The position numbers and the translations under genes are program-made. 6,509 bases of DNA from an uncultured Ruminococcus sp. (GTDB taxonomy: Bacteria > Bacillota > Clostridia > Oscillospirales > Ruminococcaceae): contig CAMAIG010000093.1 of NCBI GenBank assembly GCA_945835085.1, forward strand, positions 1 to 6,509, given 5' to 3'. Below, piece by piece: positions 1-6,034 of the stretch. Each line of letters opens with the position of its first letter. Position 1 is the stretch's first letter. Below the pieces are notes generated by a model, which worked only from the letters and a program-made list of their open reading frames with translations, was not told the DNA's origin and ran no database searches.

Positions 1-49
1 AGTAAATTTGCACAGTTAAACGTATTCGTAAATGTGATAAGTGACTGAT

Positions 50-89
50 TTTTAAAAAAGAAAGGGCAGATGGATATCCACCCGCCCTT
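50..89 (-). terminator. Rho-independent terminator of the minus-strand operon
   Basis: Read on the minus strand, a 12-bp stem (arms 78-89 and 62-73, with two G·T wobbles) closes an ATAT loop. It is followed at once by a T-rich run (61 to 54: T, C, then six T). It begins 15 nt after the stop codon of the ispH–S1 gene, so it is well placed to end the whole six-gene transcript. The flanking bases 1-49 show nothing recognisable. Confidence 0.88.
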
Positions 90-104
90 ATGAGCTTTAT
101 TCAA

Positions 105-1208
105 TTATTCCTCGGAGCCGCCGTTTTCCTCGATAACAGCCTTGATGGACATACTGATCCTCTTCTTATCGGAATCTATCTCGGTGATCTTTGCAGTCAC
201 CTCGTCGCCAACGGAGAGAACGTCCTTAACGTTTGTAACTCTCTTGTCGGAAACCTGAGAAATGTGGATAAGACCGTCAATGCCGGGCATTATCTGAGCA
301 AATGCGCCGAAGGGAGTGATGGAAACGATCTTGCAGGTCACATTTGTGCCCTCGCTGTACTCGCTCTCAAACTTCACCCAGGGATTGTCCTCGTCCTTCT
401 TGTAGCCGAGGGAAATTCTTCCTGCTTCCTTGTCGAGATCCTTAACATAAACCTCAAGAGTATCGCCAACGGATACAGCCTCGGAGGGGTGCTTGATCCT
501 GTTCCATGAAAGCTCGGAGATGTGTAATAATCCGTCAATTCCGCCAAGGTCAACAAATGCACCGTATGTTGTGAGGGACTTTACCTCGCCCTTGAATACG
601 TCGCCAACCTTAACGCTCTCCCAGAACTTAGCCTTTGCGGCATCTCTCTCGGCAGTAAGAACAGCCTTGATAGAGCCGATAGCCTGACCTCTCTGCTCCT
701 TGACCTCAATGATCTTGAACTTAACGGTTTTCTTAACAAGAGCCTCCAGCTTCTCATCACGGCGGATAGATGCCTGAGATGCGGGGATAAATACTCTTAC
801 GCCGTTTGCAAGAACGATAACGCCGCCCTTGACAGCGCTTGTAACAGTGCCCTCGAGGATCGTGCCCTCTTCCTTAGCCTTAACGATCTCGTCAAAGCCC
901 TTCATAGCGTCGACCTTCTTCTTGGAGAGCTGAACGATACCCTCTGCGTCGTTGATCTTGATAACGATAAGGTCTACCTTGTCGCCGACTTTAACTACGT
1001 CCGAGGGCTTGAGAGAAGGATCGTCTGTAAGCTCGGAAAGCGCAACATAGCCTGTGTGCTTTGTTCCAACGTCAACAATAGCTTCTGTATTGTTAACAGC
1101 TGTTATGTATCCTTCCACCCTTTGACCGGTATATATTCTTTTGAAAGACGCGTCCAGCGCCTCCTCAAAGTTAAAGTCCTCGTCCATGTTCATAATTTTT
1201 TCACTCAT
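105..1208 (-). CDS. Possible internally initiated stand-alone S1 protein (367 aa)
   Basis: This is an alternative product of the same reading frame as the fusion. Residue M288 (ATG at 1208-1206) is preceded by AAGGAGGT (1226-1219), an eight-base match to the 16S rRNA 3' end, with a 10-nt spacer. The site lies exactly between the end of IspH and the linker to the first S1 repeat, so initiation here would give free S1 with all four repeats and an acidic N-terminus (MSEKIMNMDEDF). The ribosome needs S1-type proteins in larger amounts than a cell needs IspH, and the fusion's own start has a weak Shine-Dalgarno. Caution: the SD bases also encode K282-E283-V284, a plausible IspH C-terminal sequence, so the match may be partly imposed by the protein. 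The signal is seen; its use is inferred. Confidence 0.45.
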   Translation of the reverse strand: MSEKIMNMDEDFNFEEALDASFKRIYTGQRVEGYITAVNNTEAIVDVGTKHTGYVALSELTDDPSLKPSDVVKVGDKVDLIVIKINDAEGIVQLSKKKVDAMKGFDEIVKAKEEGTILEGTVTSAVKGGVIVLANGVRVFIPASQASIRRDEKLEALVKKTVKFKIIEVKEQRGQAIGSIKAVLTAERDAAKAKFWESVKVGDVFKGEVKSLTTYGAFVDLGGIDGLLHISELSWNRIKHPSEAVSVGDTLEVYVKDLDKEAGRISLGYKKDEDNPWVKFESEYSEGTNVTCKIVSITPFGAFAQIMPGIDGLIHISQVSDKRVTNVKDVLSVGDEVTAKITEIDSDKKRISMSIKAVIEENGGSEE

Positions 1209-2069
1209 CTGGTTTTTGACCTCCTTGATTATATCTGCCGGAGTGGACGCTCCGGCTGTGATACCTATCCTGATATCACATTTATCAGAAAAGCCTTCCG
1301 GCATTTTCATCTCATTAAGCTCCGAGGCGTCCTCAATAAGAACGCACTCACCGCATACCTCTCGGCAAATTTCAAAAAGCTTCAGGGTATTTGAGCTGTG
1401 CCTGCCGCCGATAACTATCATCATATCGCTATTTGCCGCAAGCTCTGCAGCCTCTTTCTGCCTTTCGGAGGTGGCATTACAGATAGTATCAAATACCTCT
1501 GCCTCGGGGTAACCCTCCGCAATTTTAACGCATTGCTGCCACATACTTATATTATACGTCGTTTGCGGCATAATTGCAACCTTTTTTTTAAGATTTCCCG
1601 AATTTTTTTCAAGAAACTCTCCGAGAGCGGCGCTGTCGGGGAGGACAACAGTATCCTTGCCCCCGTGACCTGCGATACCGATGACCTCGGGGTGGGACTT
1701 ATCCCCCATTATCACAGGGATTTTCCCCTGCTCTGAACATTCCCTTGCCAGCTTCTGTATACGCCGCACAAAGGGACAGGTGCCGTCGGAATAGCTTATC
1801 CCACGGCTTTCAAGGGCTTCGTAAACATCTGCACCTACGCCGTGTGAACGGATTATGACTCTTTCGTCCTGCCCTGCTTCCAAGGGCGAGTCGATTATCC
1901 TCACGCCCCTTCGGGAAAGCTCCGACACCACATGGGGGTTATGGATTATCTCCCCCAGGGTAGCGGCTTTTGAGCCATTATATATCTCATTATACACGAG
2001 TTTTACCGCTCTGTCAACACCAAAACAGAAACCTGCGGAGTTTGCGGCGGTAATTGTGAATTTTTTCAT
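105..2069 (-). CDS. ispH-rpsA: Bifunctional HMBPP reductase (IspH) / ribosomal protein S1 fusion
   Basis: This 654-aa protein joins two parts. Residues 1 to about 286 are IspH (LytB), the [4Fe-4S] enzyme that reduces HMBPP to IPP and DMAPP, the last step of the MEP isoprenoid pathway. The three cluster cysteines are visible at C15 (GFCFGV), C98 (GTCPF) and C197 (ICNAT), with substrate-site residues H43, H76, H126, E128 (SHPEV) and T170/T171 (PQTTYN). Residues about 315-645 carry four S1 RNA-binding repeats (about 315-385, 402-469, 489-557, 574-643). The last two are the most canonical (YGAFVDL…GLLHIS and FGAFAQI…GLIHIS). The fusion is known from Clostridia and is not itself new. The ATG start is preceded by only a weak Shine-Dalgarno sequence and a 45-nt gap from plsC. 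A strong internal start lies at the domain junction (separate entry). It is the last gene of the operon. Confidence 0.95.
   Translation of the reverse strand: MKKFTITAANSAGFCFGVDRAVKLVYNEIYNGSKAATLGEIIHNPHVVSELSRRGVRIIDSPLEAGQDERVIIRSHGVGADVYEALESRGISYSDGTCPFVRRIQKLARECSEQGKIPVIMGDKSHPEVIGIAGHGGKDTVVLPDSAALGEFLEKNSGNLKKKVAIMPQTTYNISMWQQCVKIAEGYPEAEVFDTICNATSERQKEAAELAANSDMMIVIGGRHSSNTLKLFEICREVCGECVLIEDASELNEMKMPEGFSDKCDIRIGITAGASTPADIIKEVKNQMSEKIMNMDEDFNFEEALDASFKRIYTGQRVEGYITAVNNTEAIVDVGTKHTGYVALSELTDDPSLKPSDVVKVGDKVDLIVIKINDAEGIVQLSKKKVDAMKGFDEIVKAKEEGTILEGTVTSAVKGGVIVLANGVRVFIPASQASIRRDEKLEALVKKTVKFKIIEVKEQRGQAIGSIKAVLTAERDAAKAKFWESVKVGDVFKGEVKSLTTYGAFVDLGGIDGLLHISELSWNRIKHPSEAVSVGDTLEVYVKDLDKEAGRISLGYKKDEDNPWVKFESEYSEGTNVTCKIVSITPFGAFAQIMPGIDGLIHISQVSDKRVTNVKDVLSVGDEVTAKITEIDSDKKRISMSIKAVIEENGGSEE
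1219..1226 (-). promoter_or_regulatory. Perfect internal Shine-Dalgarno at the IspH/S1 junction
   Basis: AAGGAGGT on the minus strand, 10 nt upstream of the in-frame ATG at 1208-1206. It is the longest anti-SD match I found at any start in this window. The other starts show AAAGGAG-like or weaker sites. Confidence 0.6.
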
Positions 2070-2114
2070 AAATTTTCGACCGTCTTTATGTATATTTTGC
2101 CGAACAAATCAGCA

Positions 2115-2738
2115 TTATTCGGCTTCATCGGGGAGAGCCTCGACCGTTTTTTCGCCCTCAACAAGCTCGGTAATGGCGTCCATTATCCTTTTTTTGGCAT
2201 TTTTAAGCTCCTTAGGTGAACCGTCCCCCACGTCAAGCTCCTCCGCCTTGATTATCTTTCCAATCCTCAGCGTCACCTTTGAGCGGAAATGAAGCTTCTC
2301 CCCCTCAAAAACAATGCCCATGGGGAGAACGTCTGCCCCCGATTTTGCGGCGATAAGGGCAACGCCTGTTTTTCCTCTGCCCACCTTATTCTCCTTTGAG
2401 CGTGTGCCCTCGGGGAAAATTACCACATTCCTGCCGCTGTTAAGGATATCCACGCAGTCGTCGATGACCTTCATATCTCCCGCACCCCTTTTAACGGGGA
2501 ATGCGCCGAGAAACCTTATGAATGCACCGAAAAGCTTGTTTTTGAAAAGCTCCTCCTTTGCCATGTAGGTAACGTGGTTTTTCATGGGGATTGTAACGAG
2601 GACGGGGTCGGCGTAGCTTCTGTGATTGGAGGCGATTATCACGCCCTCCTTTTCGGGAAGGTTCTCCTTTCCCTCTATCCTGAAATTATATACTATCTTA
2701 TACACGAATAATGTCGCATAGCGTACAAAAGCGTTCAA
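2115..2738 (-). CDS. plsC: 1-acyl-sn-glycerol-3-phosphate acyltransferase
   Basis: A 207-aa membrane-associated acyltransferase of the PlsC/LPLAT family, which acylates lysophosphatidic acid at the 2-position to make phosphatidic acid for phospholipid synthesis. The catalytic HX4D motif is H39-D44 (NHRSYAD) and the acyl-acceptor motif is FPEGTRS at 108-114. The KENLPEKEGVIIASNH lead-in is typical of the family, and a short hydrophobic N-terminus (about residues 8-19) could sit at the membrane. The start codon is TTG (2738-2736), with AAAAGGA centred unusually far upstream (12 nt). No in-frame ATG upstream gives a better choice, and the family's usual N-terminal length supports TTG. The gap to the upstream hydrolase gene is 17 nt, and the ribosome site abuts the hydrolase stop. 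plsC between cmk and ispH–S1 is a familiar clostridial order. Confidence 0.9.
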   Translation of the reverse strand: MNAFVRYATLFVYKIVYNFRIEGKENLPEKEGVIIASNHRSYADPVLVTIPMKNHVTYMAKEELFKNKLFGAFIRFLGAFPVKRGAGDMKVIDDCVDILNSGRNVVIFPEGTRSKENKVGRGKTGVALIAAKSGADVLPMGIVFEGEKLHFRSKVTLRIGKIIKAEELDVGDGSPKELKNAKKRIMDAITELVEGEKTVEALPDEAE

Positions 2739-2755
2739 ATTATTTCATCGTCCTT

Positions 2756-3508
2756 TTATCTGCATAATTTTTCAAGGAAATTGGCGGTTTTTTCAAGAGC
2801 CTTCAATCTTGCAGGTGCAGAAAATCCGTGTCCCTCTCCCTCGTATACGATAAGCTCTGCATTTGGGAAAAGTCCCCCTATCCTCTGTGAATAGGAAATA
2901 TCAACCAAAGGGTCTGCATCACCGTGAATGATAAGCACGGGCGCATTAAAACCCTTCAGCTTCTCAAAGGGGTCATAAGCGGGCTTATCCTCGGCAAATT
3001 TACGGGAAATTTTCATGCCCATGAAATCCTGCACCTCGGGGTAATCGGGTCTGCCTGTCCAGTGAGCGTCGGGAATGCAGAAGGCGGGGTAAATGAGCAC
3101 CATTCCCGCCACAGCGCCCTTTTCAAGCTCCGAGCCTGTAAGCGCCGAAACAAATCCCCCCTGACTTTCGCCATAGAGGAAGATTTTCTCCTCCGAGATA
3201 TATCCCAGCCCCGAAACCATTGATATCACGGCTTTAAGGTCGGATATCTCGGTGCATATGGTCATATCGAGAGAGCTGCCGCTGCTTTTTGAACGGTTTG
3301 AGCCGCCTCTGAAATCAAAGCAGTAGACCCCGAAGCCCTTCTCCGCAATTCCCATGGCAATGTCGCCTATGTCCTCATGGGAGGAGTTGTAGCCGTGGCT
3401 CATTATTACGGCGGGAAGCTTTCCCGTGAAGCTTTCGGGCAGATACATCAGTCCGAAAATCCTGCCGCCCTCATATTCAAAGGGCATTTCCTTAATGATA
3501 ACGCTCAT
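2756..3508 (-). CDS. Alpha/beta hydrolase (S33 / esterase-like)
   Basis: A 250-aa cytoplasmic alpha/beta-hydrolase with no signal peptide. The catalytic triad can be read as S115 in the nucleophile elbow (GESQGG, 113-118), D199 (HGDADPLVD, 195-203) and H227 (GEGHGF). The oxyanion-side motif is MSHGYNSS near residue 36, and FDFRG (64-68) follows the next strand. The overall pattern resembles serine aminopeptidase S33 and cinnamoyl/feruloyl esterase-like enzymes, but the substrate cannot be decided from sequence. The ATG shares one base with the cmk stop (TAATG), with AAAGGAG 8 nt upstream, so translation is probably coupled to cmk. Its place between cmk and plsC may be a lineage-specific insertion into a conserved operon. 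A lipid or acyl-ester role beside PlsC is possible but only inferred. Confidence 0.85.
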   Translation of the reverse strand: MSVIIKEMPFEYEGGRIFGLMYLPESFTGKLPAVIMSHGYNSSHEDIGDIAMGIAEKGFGVYCFDFRGGSNRSKSSGSSLDMTICTEISDLKAVISMVSGLGYISEEKIFLYGESQGGFVSALTGSELEKGAVAGMVLIYPAFCIPDAHWTGRPDYPEVQDFMGMKISRKFAEDKPAYDPFEKLKGFNAPVLIIHGDADPLVDISYSQRIGGLFPNAELIVYEGEGHGFSAPARLKALEKTANFLEKLCR

Positions 3509-4173
3509 TACAGCAGCTCCTTTATCATTGCAATGACCTTTTCCTTAGACTGCTCCAGGTCAAGGCTCGTTGTATCGAGAAGCACAGCGTCTTCCGCCTG
3601 TCTGAGAGGGGCTATATCACGGTGCATATCGTTGTAATCACGCTTGTTGACGTCCTCGAGGACCTCCTCAAAGGTGACCTTCTCGCCCTTTTCCGAAAGC
3701 TCCTTAAATCTCCGTGAGGCTCTTTCCTCGGCAGATGCGGTAAGGAAAATTTTCAGCTGTGCATTGGGAAGCACCACCGTGCCGATATCTCTGCCGTCCA
3801 TGATAACGTTGTTTTCGGCGGCTATCTTCTTCTGGAGGTCAAAGAGAAATTCTCTGACAGCGGGGATAGCGGAAACATTTGATGCGCCCATGGAAATTTC
3901 GGGAGTGCGTATCTTATCCGAAACGTCCTCGCCGTTTACGAAAACGTGCTGAGCGCCCTCAATAAACCTAAGCTCGGGAGTTATTTCGGGAAGAAGTGCA
4001 GCGATAGCTTCTCTGTCCTTTGTATCCGCACCTCTGCCAATGCAGTAATACGCCACGGAGCGGTAGAGCGCCCCCGTGTCAACATAAATAAATCCCAGCT
4101 CACCCGCAGCGCTCTTTGCAATGGTTGATTTTCCTGCACCTGCAGGGCCGTCGATAGCAACATTTATACTCAT
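3508..4173 (-). CDS. cmk: Cytidylate kinase
   Basis: A 221-aa cytosolic nucleoside monophosphate kinase that phosphorylates CMP and dCMP with ATP, feeding CTP and dCTP pools. The P-loop is GPAGAGKST (9-17). The NMP-binding region begins at YVDTGALYR, the conserved DGRDIGTVV lies in the middle, the LID-side arginines are at ASAEERASRR, and the C-terminal RDYNDMHRD…APLR signature is present. Length is normal for the family. The ATG is preceded by a GAGGTGAG ribosome site that overlaps the thyX stop codon (9-nt gap), and the stop overlaps the hydrolase ATG by one base. cmk next to an S1 gene is an old association, also seen in Escherichia coli (cmk-rpsA). Here plsC and a hydrolase sit in between. 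Confidence 0.96.
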   Translation of the reverse strand: MSINVAIDGPAGAGKSTIAKSAAGELGFIYVDTGALYRSVAYYCIGRGADTKDREAIAALLPEITPELRFIEGAQHVFVNGEDVSDKIRTPEISMGASNVSAIPAVREFLFDLQKKIAAENNVIMDGRDIGTVVLPNAQLKIFLTASAEERASRRFKELSEKGEKVTFEEVLEDVNKRDYNDMHRDIAPLRQAEDAVLLDTTSLDLEQSKEKVIAMIKELL

Positions 4174-4182
4174 ATTCTCACC

Positions 4183-4821
4183 TCAGAAGGATTTGTCGGC
4201 TGTGTTTATATCGTCAAAAAGCAGGGGCACTCTGCTCCTCAGATCTTCAAGGAGAGGTATGGCACACTCACGCATCTGAGGGTGAGCACGCTCGGAGGTG
4301 CGAAGTCTGAAGAAATGCCGCCATTCTCTGATGTTCATGGTCACAACAAGCTCTGTTTTAACGGAATTGGGGAGAATGCTCCTTGCCTCCTCGGGCTTTG
4401 CACCCGATTCCATGAGCTTTTTGTAGCAGTCCTCAACGTTCTGCATACAGGACTTCCATATCTCGTATTTCTCGTCGTCCTCGGCCCAGAAGAAGGGTCT
4501 GATGAAGGTTATCTCGTTTCCGAACTTGTCCTTGGAATAGTTGCAGTAGCGGGTGCTTTCCTGGCTGTAGCTTGCGATTCTGTGACGGACTATCTCATGG
4601 GTAACGCCGCGGTCGCAGATGAATTTGACGGTTATCTTCTCATGCTCCAGAACGGATTCGTGACCGCTTTTGAGTATCATTGAGATGAATTTCTCGGCGC
4701 TGTCCTCGGTTATCCTGTCCTCGCTCTTGTAGCAAACTCTGCCGCAAAGCTCGATGTTGCGGAGCATTTCCCTGCCGTCGGTCATACTGATTATCTCATG
4801 GCTCGGTGGGATTATTCTCAT
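4183..4821 (-). CDS. thyX: Flavin-dependent thymidylate synthase ThyX
   Basis: A 212-aa FAD enzyme that methylates dUMP to dTMP using methylene-tetrahydrofolate as carbon donor and NAD(P)H-reduced flavin as hydride donor. It replaces classical ThyA and regenerates tetrahydrofolate without a separate DHFR oxidation cycle. The ThyX signature RHRxxSxxxxSxRY is seen at 79-92 (RHRIASYSQESTRY, active-site S89). The conserved HESVLEH (54-60) lies upstream, and LPNSVKTELVVTMN followed by REWRHFFRLR…AHPQMRE completes the FAD/dUMP site. Length matches the family. The ATG is one base after the upstream stop (TGATATG) with AAAGGAGA upstream, so the two genes are probably translationally coupled. It sits directly before cmk, giving a pyrimidine nucleotide pair in the operon. 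Confidence 0.96.
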   Translation of the reverse strand: MRIIPPSHEIISMTDGREMLRNIELCGRVCYKSEDRITEDSAEKFISMILKSGHESVLEHEKITVKFICDRGVTHEIVRHRIASYSQESTRYCNYSKDKFGNEITFIRPFFWAEDDEKYEIWKSCMQNVEDCYKKLMESGAKPEEARSILPNSVKTELVVTMNIREWRHFFRLRTSERAHPQMRECAIPLLEDLRSRVPLLFDDINTADKSF

Positions 4822-4822
4822 A

Positions 4823-5320
4823 TCAATTCTCCTTTTTAACTTTCAGAATGGGATAGCCCTGTTCATAGGGCTTTACTATTGCGGGGTTTTTCTCCCCTTC
4901 GGCAAAGATAATGTCCGAAAGCCCGCTGTCAAGCTCGTCGCAAAGCATTTTCAAGGACTTTGAATAAAGCTCGGGGCAGATAGACGCCACGGAAATGACC
5001 TGCCTGCCTCCCAGCTCCATTATCCTGAATGGCCATATTTTGCAGTCAAAGGGCTTGTCATCGCCTAAGGTGCAGCCCTTGGAGGGGTCAAGAGCGGGGC
5101 AGCGGAATATCTCTTCCTTGTCGTCCCAGCACTCCTCCATATTGAATATATACGCTCCCGAATCCCCCTTTGAAACGAATTTCAGGTCGGGACGGGAGGA
5201 CATGAGTTTATCTTTGAGTTCGCCTGTGATAACGGGCGTTTCCCAGACATCGTACTTGTCGAAAATGCAGCAGATGCGGCAATTCGCACAGGTTTTTGGT
5301 GAAAGAATATTTTTAAGCAT
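4823..5320 (-). CDS. YkgJ-family cysteine-cluster protein (putative Zn/Fe-chelating)
   Basis: A 165-aa soluble protein, the first gene of the operon. The N-terminal CANCRICC (C11, C14, C17, C18) followed by later cysteines C64, C74, C83 and C93 (GCTLGDDKPFDCKIWPFR) matches the YkgJ/UPF0153 zinc- or iron-chelating domain family. Most members have no proven function; metal binding or a role in metallo-maturation is the usual suggestion. The ATG has AAAGGA about 9 nt upstream and the stop almost touches thyX (one-base gap). No transmembrane segment is visible. The link to ThyX is only by position. The gene has no convincing housekeeping promoter in the 68 nt before it (see the promoter at 5843-5871). 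Confidence 0.8.
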   Translation of the reverse strand: MLKNILSPKTCANCRICCIFDKYDVWETPVITGELKDKLMSSRPDLKFVSKGDSGAYIFNMEECWDDKEEIFRCPALDPSKGCTLGDDKPFDCKIWPFRIMELGGRQVISVASICPELYSKSLKMLCDELDSGLSDIIFAEGEKNPAIVKPYEQGYPILKVKKEN

Positions 5321-5346
5321 AGATAGTTTCCTTTAATGGTATATTT
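5317..5346 (+). promoter_or_regulatory. Candidate forespore (sigma-G-like) promoter of spoVAC
   Basis: GCATA (5317-5321) is an exact match to the sigma-G -35 pattern GHATR. Eighteen bases on, TATATTT (5340-5346) matches the -10 pattern CATWHTA at 5 of 7 positions. Transcription would start about 40 nt before the spoVAC ATG, leaving room for the ribosome site. An alternative pair, GTATA (5339-5343) and GATAATA (5361-5367), has a better -10 but would place the start on the ribosome site. spoVA genes are sigma-G dependent in Bacillus subtilis; use here is inferred. Confidence 0.35.
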
Positions 5347-5373
5347 AATTTCCGATCGGAGATAATATTTCCG

Positions 5374-5380
5374 AAAGGAG
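5374..5380 (+). promoter_or_regulatory. spoVAC ribosome binding site
   Basis: AAAGGAG, 8 nt before the ATG at 5389. It fixes the start of spoVAC. Confidence 0.8.
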
Positions 5381-5388
5381 CTGTATTT

Positions 5389-5829
5389 ATGGAAATTACA
5401 CAGAAAAAATACGCCGAAATGGTAAAAAAAGCCTCTCCCAATTCAAAAAGCCTTACAGACATATTATCCGCCTTTGTAACAGGCGGAGGGATATGCGTTA
5501 TCGGGCAGGCGCTCACAGATATGTATTCATACCTGGGGCTTAGCGACAGGACAGCCGCCGCCTGGTGCACCGTGACTCTTGTGTTCCTGTCGGCGCTGTT
5601 TACAGGGCTTGGGCTATATGAAAAGCTTGCAAAATTCGGCGGTGCAGGCACCCTTGTCCCCGTAACGGGCTTTGCAAATGCGGTAGCTTCACCTGCGGTG
5701 GAGTTCAAGTCCGAGGGCTATGTGCTGGGACTCGGAGCAAAGATTTTCATCATTGCGGGGCCTGTTATCCTCTACGGCACGGCAGCCTCGATAATTTACG
5801 GCATCATATATTTTTTCTTTCTGAGATAG
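5389..5829 (+). CDS. spoVAC: Stage V sporulation protein AC
   Basis: A 146-aa integral membrane protein of the SpoVAC family, part of the SpoVA machinery in the spore inner membrane that imports dipicolinic acid during sporulation and releases it in germination. In Bacillus, SpoVAC acts as a mechanosensitive channel. The family signatures are clear: GGGICVIGQ (31-39) and GAGTLVPVTGFAN (85-97), then SPAVEFKSEG (101-110). About four hydrophobic segments (26-41, 58-76, 110-125, 127-144) fit the family, as does the length. The start is fixed by AAAGGAG. The gene is intact but alone: spoVAD and spoVAE, its usual partners directly downstream, are absent from the next 680 nt. It is divergent from the metabolic operon and is crossed by a predicted antisense promoter. 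It is either a split or relocated spoVA locus, or a second copy. Confidence 0.93.
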   Translation: MEITQKKYAEMVKKASPNSKSLTDILSAFVTGGGICVIGQALTDMYSYLGLSDRTAAAWCTVTLVFLSALFTGLGLYEKLAKFGGAGTLVPVTGFANAVASPAVEFKSEGYVLGLGAKIFIIAGPVILYGTAASIIYGIIYFFFLR

Positions 5830-5842
5830 TTACACATCTTAT

Positions 5843-5871
5843 ATTATACCATCGTGACGATAATAAGTCAA
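5843..5871 (-). promoter_or_regulatory. Strong housekeeping promoter reading antisense through spoVAC
   Basis: On the minus strand, TTGACT (5871-5866), a 17-nt spacer and TATAAT (5848-5843) give 11 of 12 consensus bases at ideal spacing. TGG directly before the -10 forms an extended -10 element. Transcription would start near 5837-5838 and run left, antisense to spoVAC. After about 517 nt it would reach the first gene of the minus-strand operon. The spacer holds an inverted repeat with 5-bp arms and one central base (5851-5861), which could be an operator. It is the best promoter I can see for the operon. Confidence 0.7.
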
Positions 5872-5880
5872 TGGTTTTTA
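5848..5880 (+). terminator. Probable spoVAC terminator overlapping the minus-strand promoter
   Basis: On the plus strand ACCAT (5848-5852) pairs with ATGGT (5871-5875), and inside it TGAC (5855-5858) pairs with GTCA (5867-5870), with a two-base bulge and an 8-nt loop. The run TTTT follows at 5876-5879. It lies 18 nt after the spoVAC stop. The stem is modest, so termination may be partial. Confidence 0.5.
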
Positions 5881-5894
5881 TTACAAAAGCGGGG

Positions 5895-5913
5895 AAAGCA
5901 AAAACCTCTGTAC
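5895..5913 (-). repeat. GTACAGGGTTTTGCTTTGTCA-like repeat, copy 1
   Basis: The minus strand reads GTACAGAGG followed by TTTTTGCTTT, matching the other copies with a few changes. It forms the left arm of the 5901-5950 hairpin. Confidence 0.5.
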
Positions 5914-5950
5914 GCTCCCATTTTAATGTGGGGAATTGTACAGGGGTTTT
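5901..5950. terminator. Long inverted repeat, possible bidirectional terminator
   Basis: AAAACCTCTGTAC (5901-5913) pairs with GTACAGGGGTTTT (5938-5950) over 13 bp with one G·T wobble. A nested stem (5916-5920 with 5929-5933) lies inside. Each strand reads a T run after the GC part of the stem (TTTTG on plus, TTTTTG on minus). It would back up spoVAC termination or shield the antisense promoter from transcription arriving from the right. Both arms are also members of the repeat family described separately. Confidence 0.5.
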
Positions 5951-5958
5951 GATTTGTG
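5938..5958 (+). repeat. Repeat family, copy 2
   Basis: GTACAGGGG followed by TTTTGATTTGTG. It differs from copy 4 by one inserted G and a few substitutions, and is the right arm of the 5901-5950 hairpin. Confidence 0.5.
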
Positions 5959-6034
5959 AAAATATCAAGAAGCACAAAACCGCACAAAGAAGCACACAAA
6001 GCAAAGAAAAACAGTTCGAGAAGCAAAACCCATA

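Noticed and set aside
2099..2123. GCCGAA/TTCGGC stem spanning the plsC stop, considered as a terminator before ispH–S1
   Set aside because: The stem is only 6 bp with a 13-nt loop and is followed by AAAATAT, not a T run, in the transcribed direction.
90..4963. Plus-strand frames opposite the minus-strand operon
   Set aside because: All are shadows of well-supported genes, with no motifs or ribosome sites of their own.
5313..5708. 131-aa minus-strand frame opposite spoVAC
   Set aside because: It is the mirror of a well-conserved SpoVAC frame, has no family motif and no good ribosome site. Antisense RNA there is better explained as leader.
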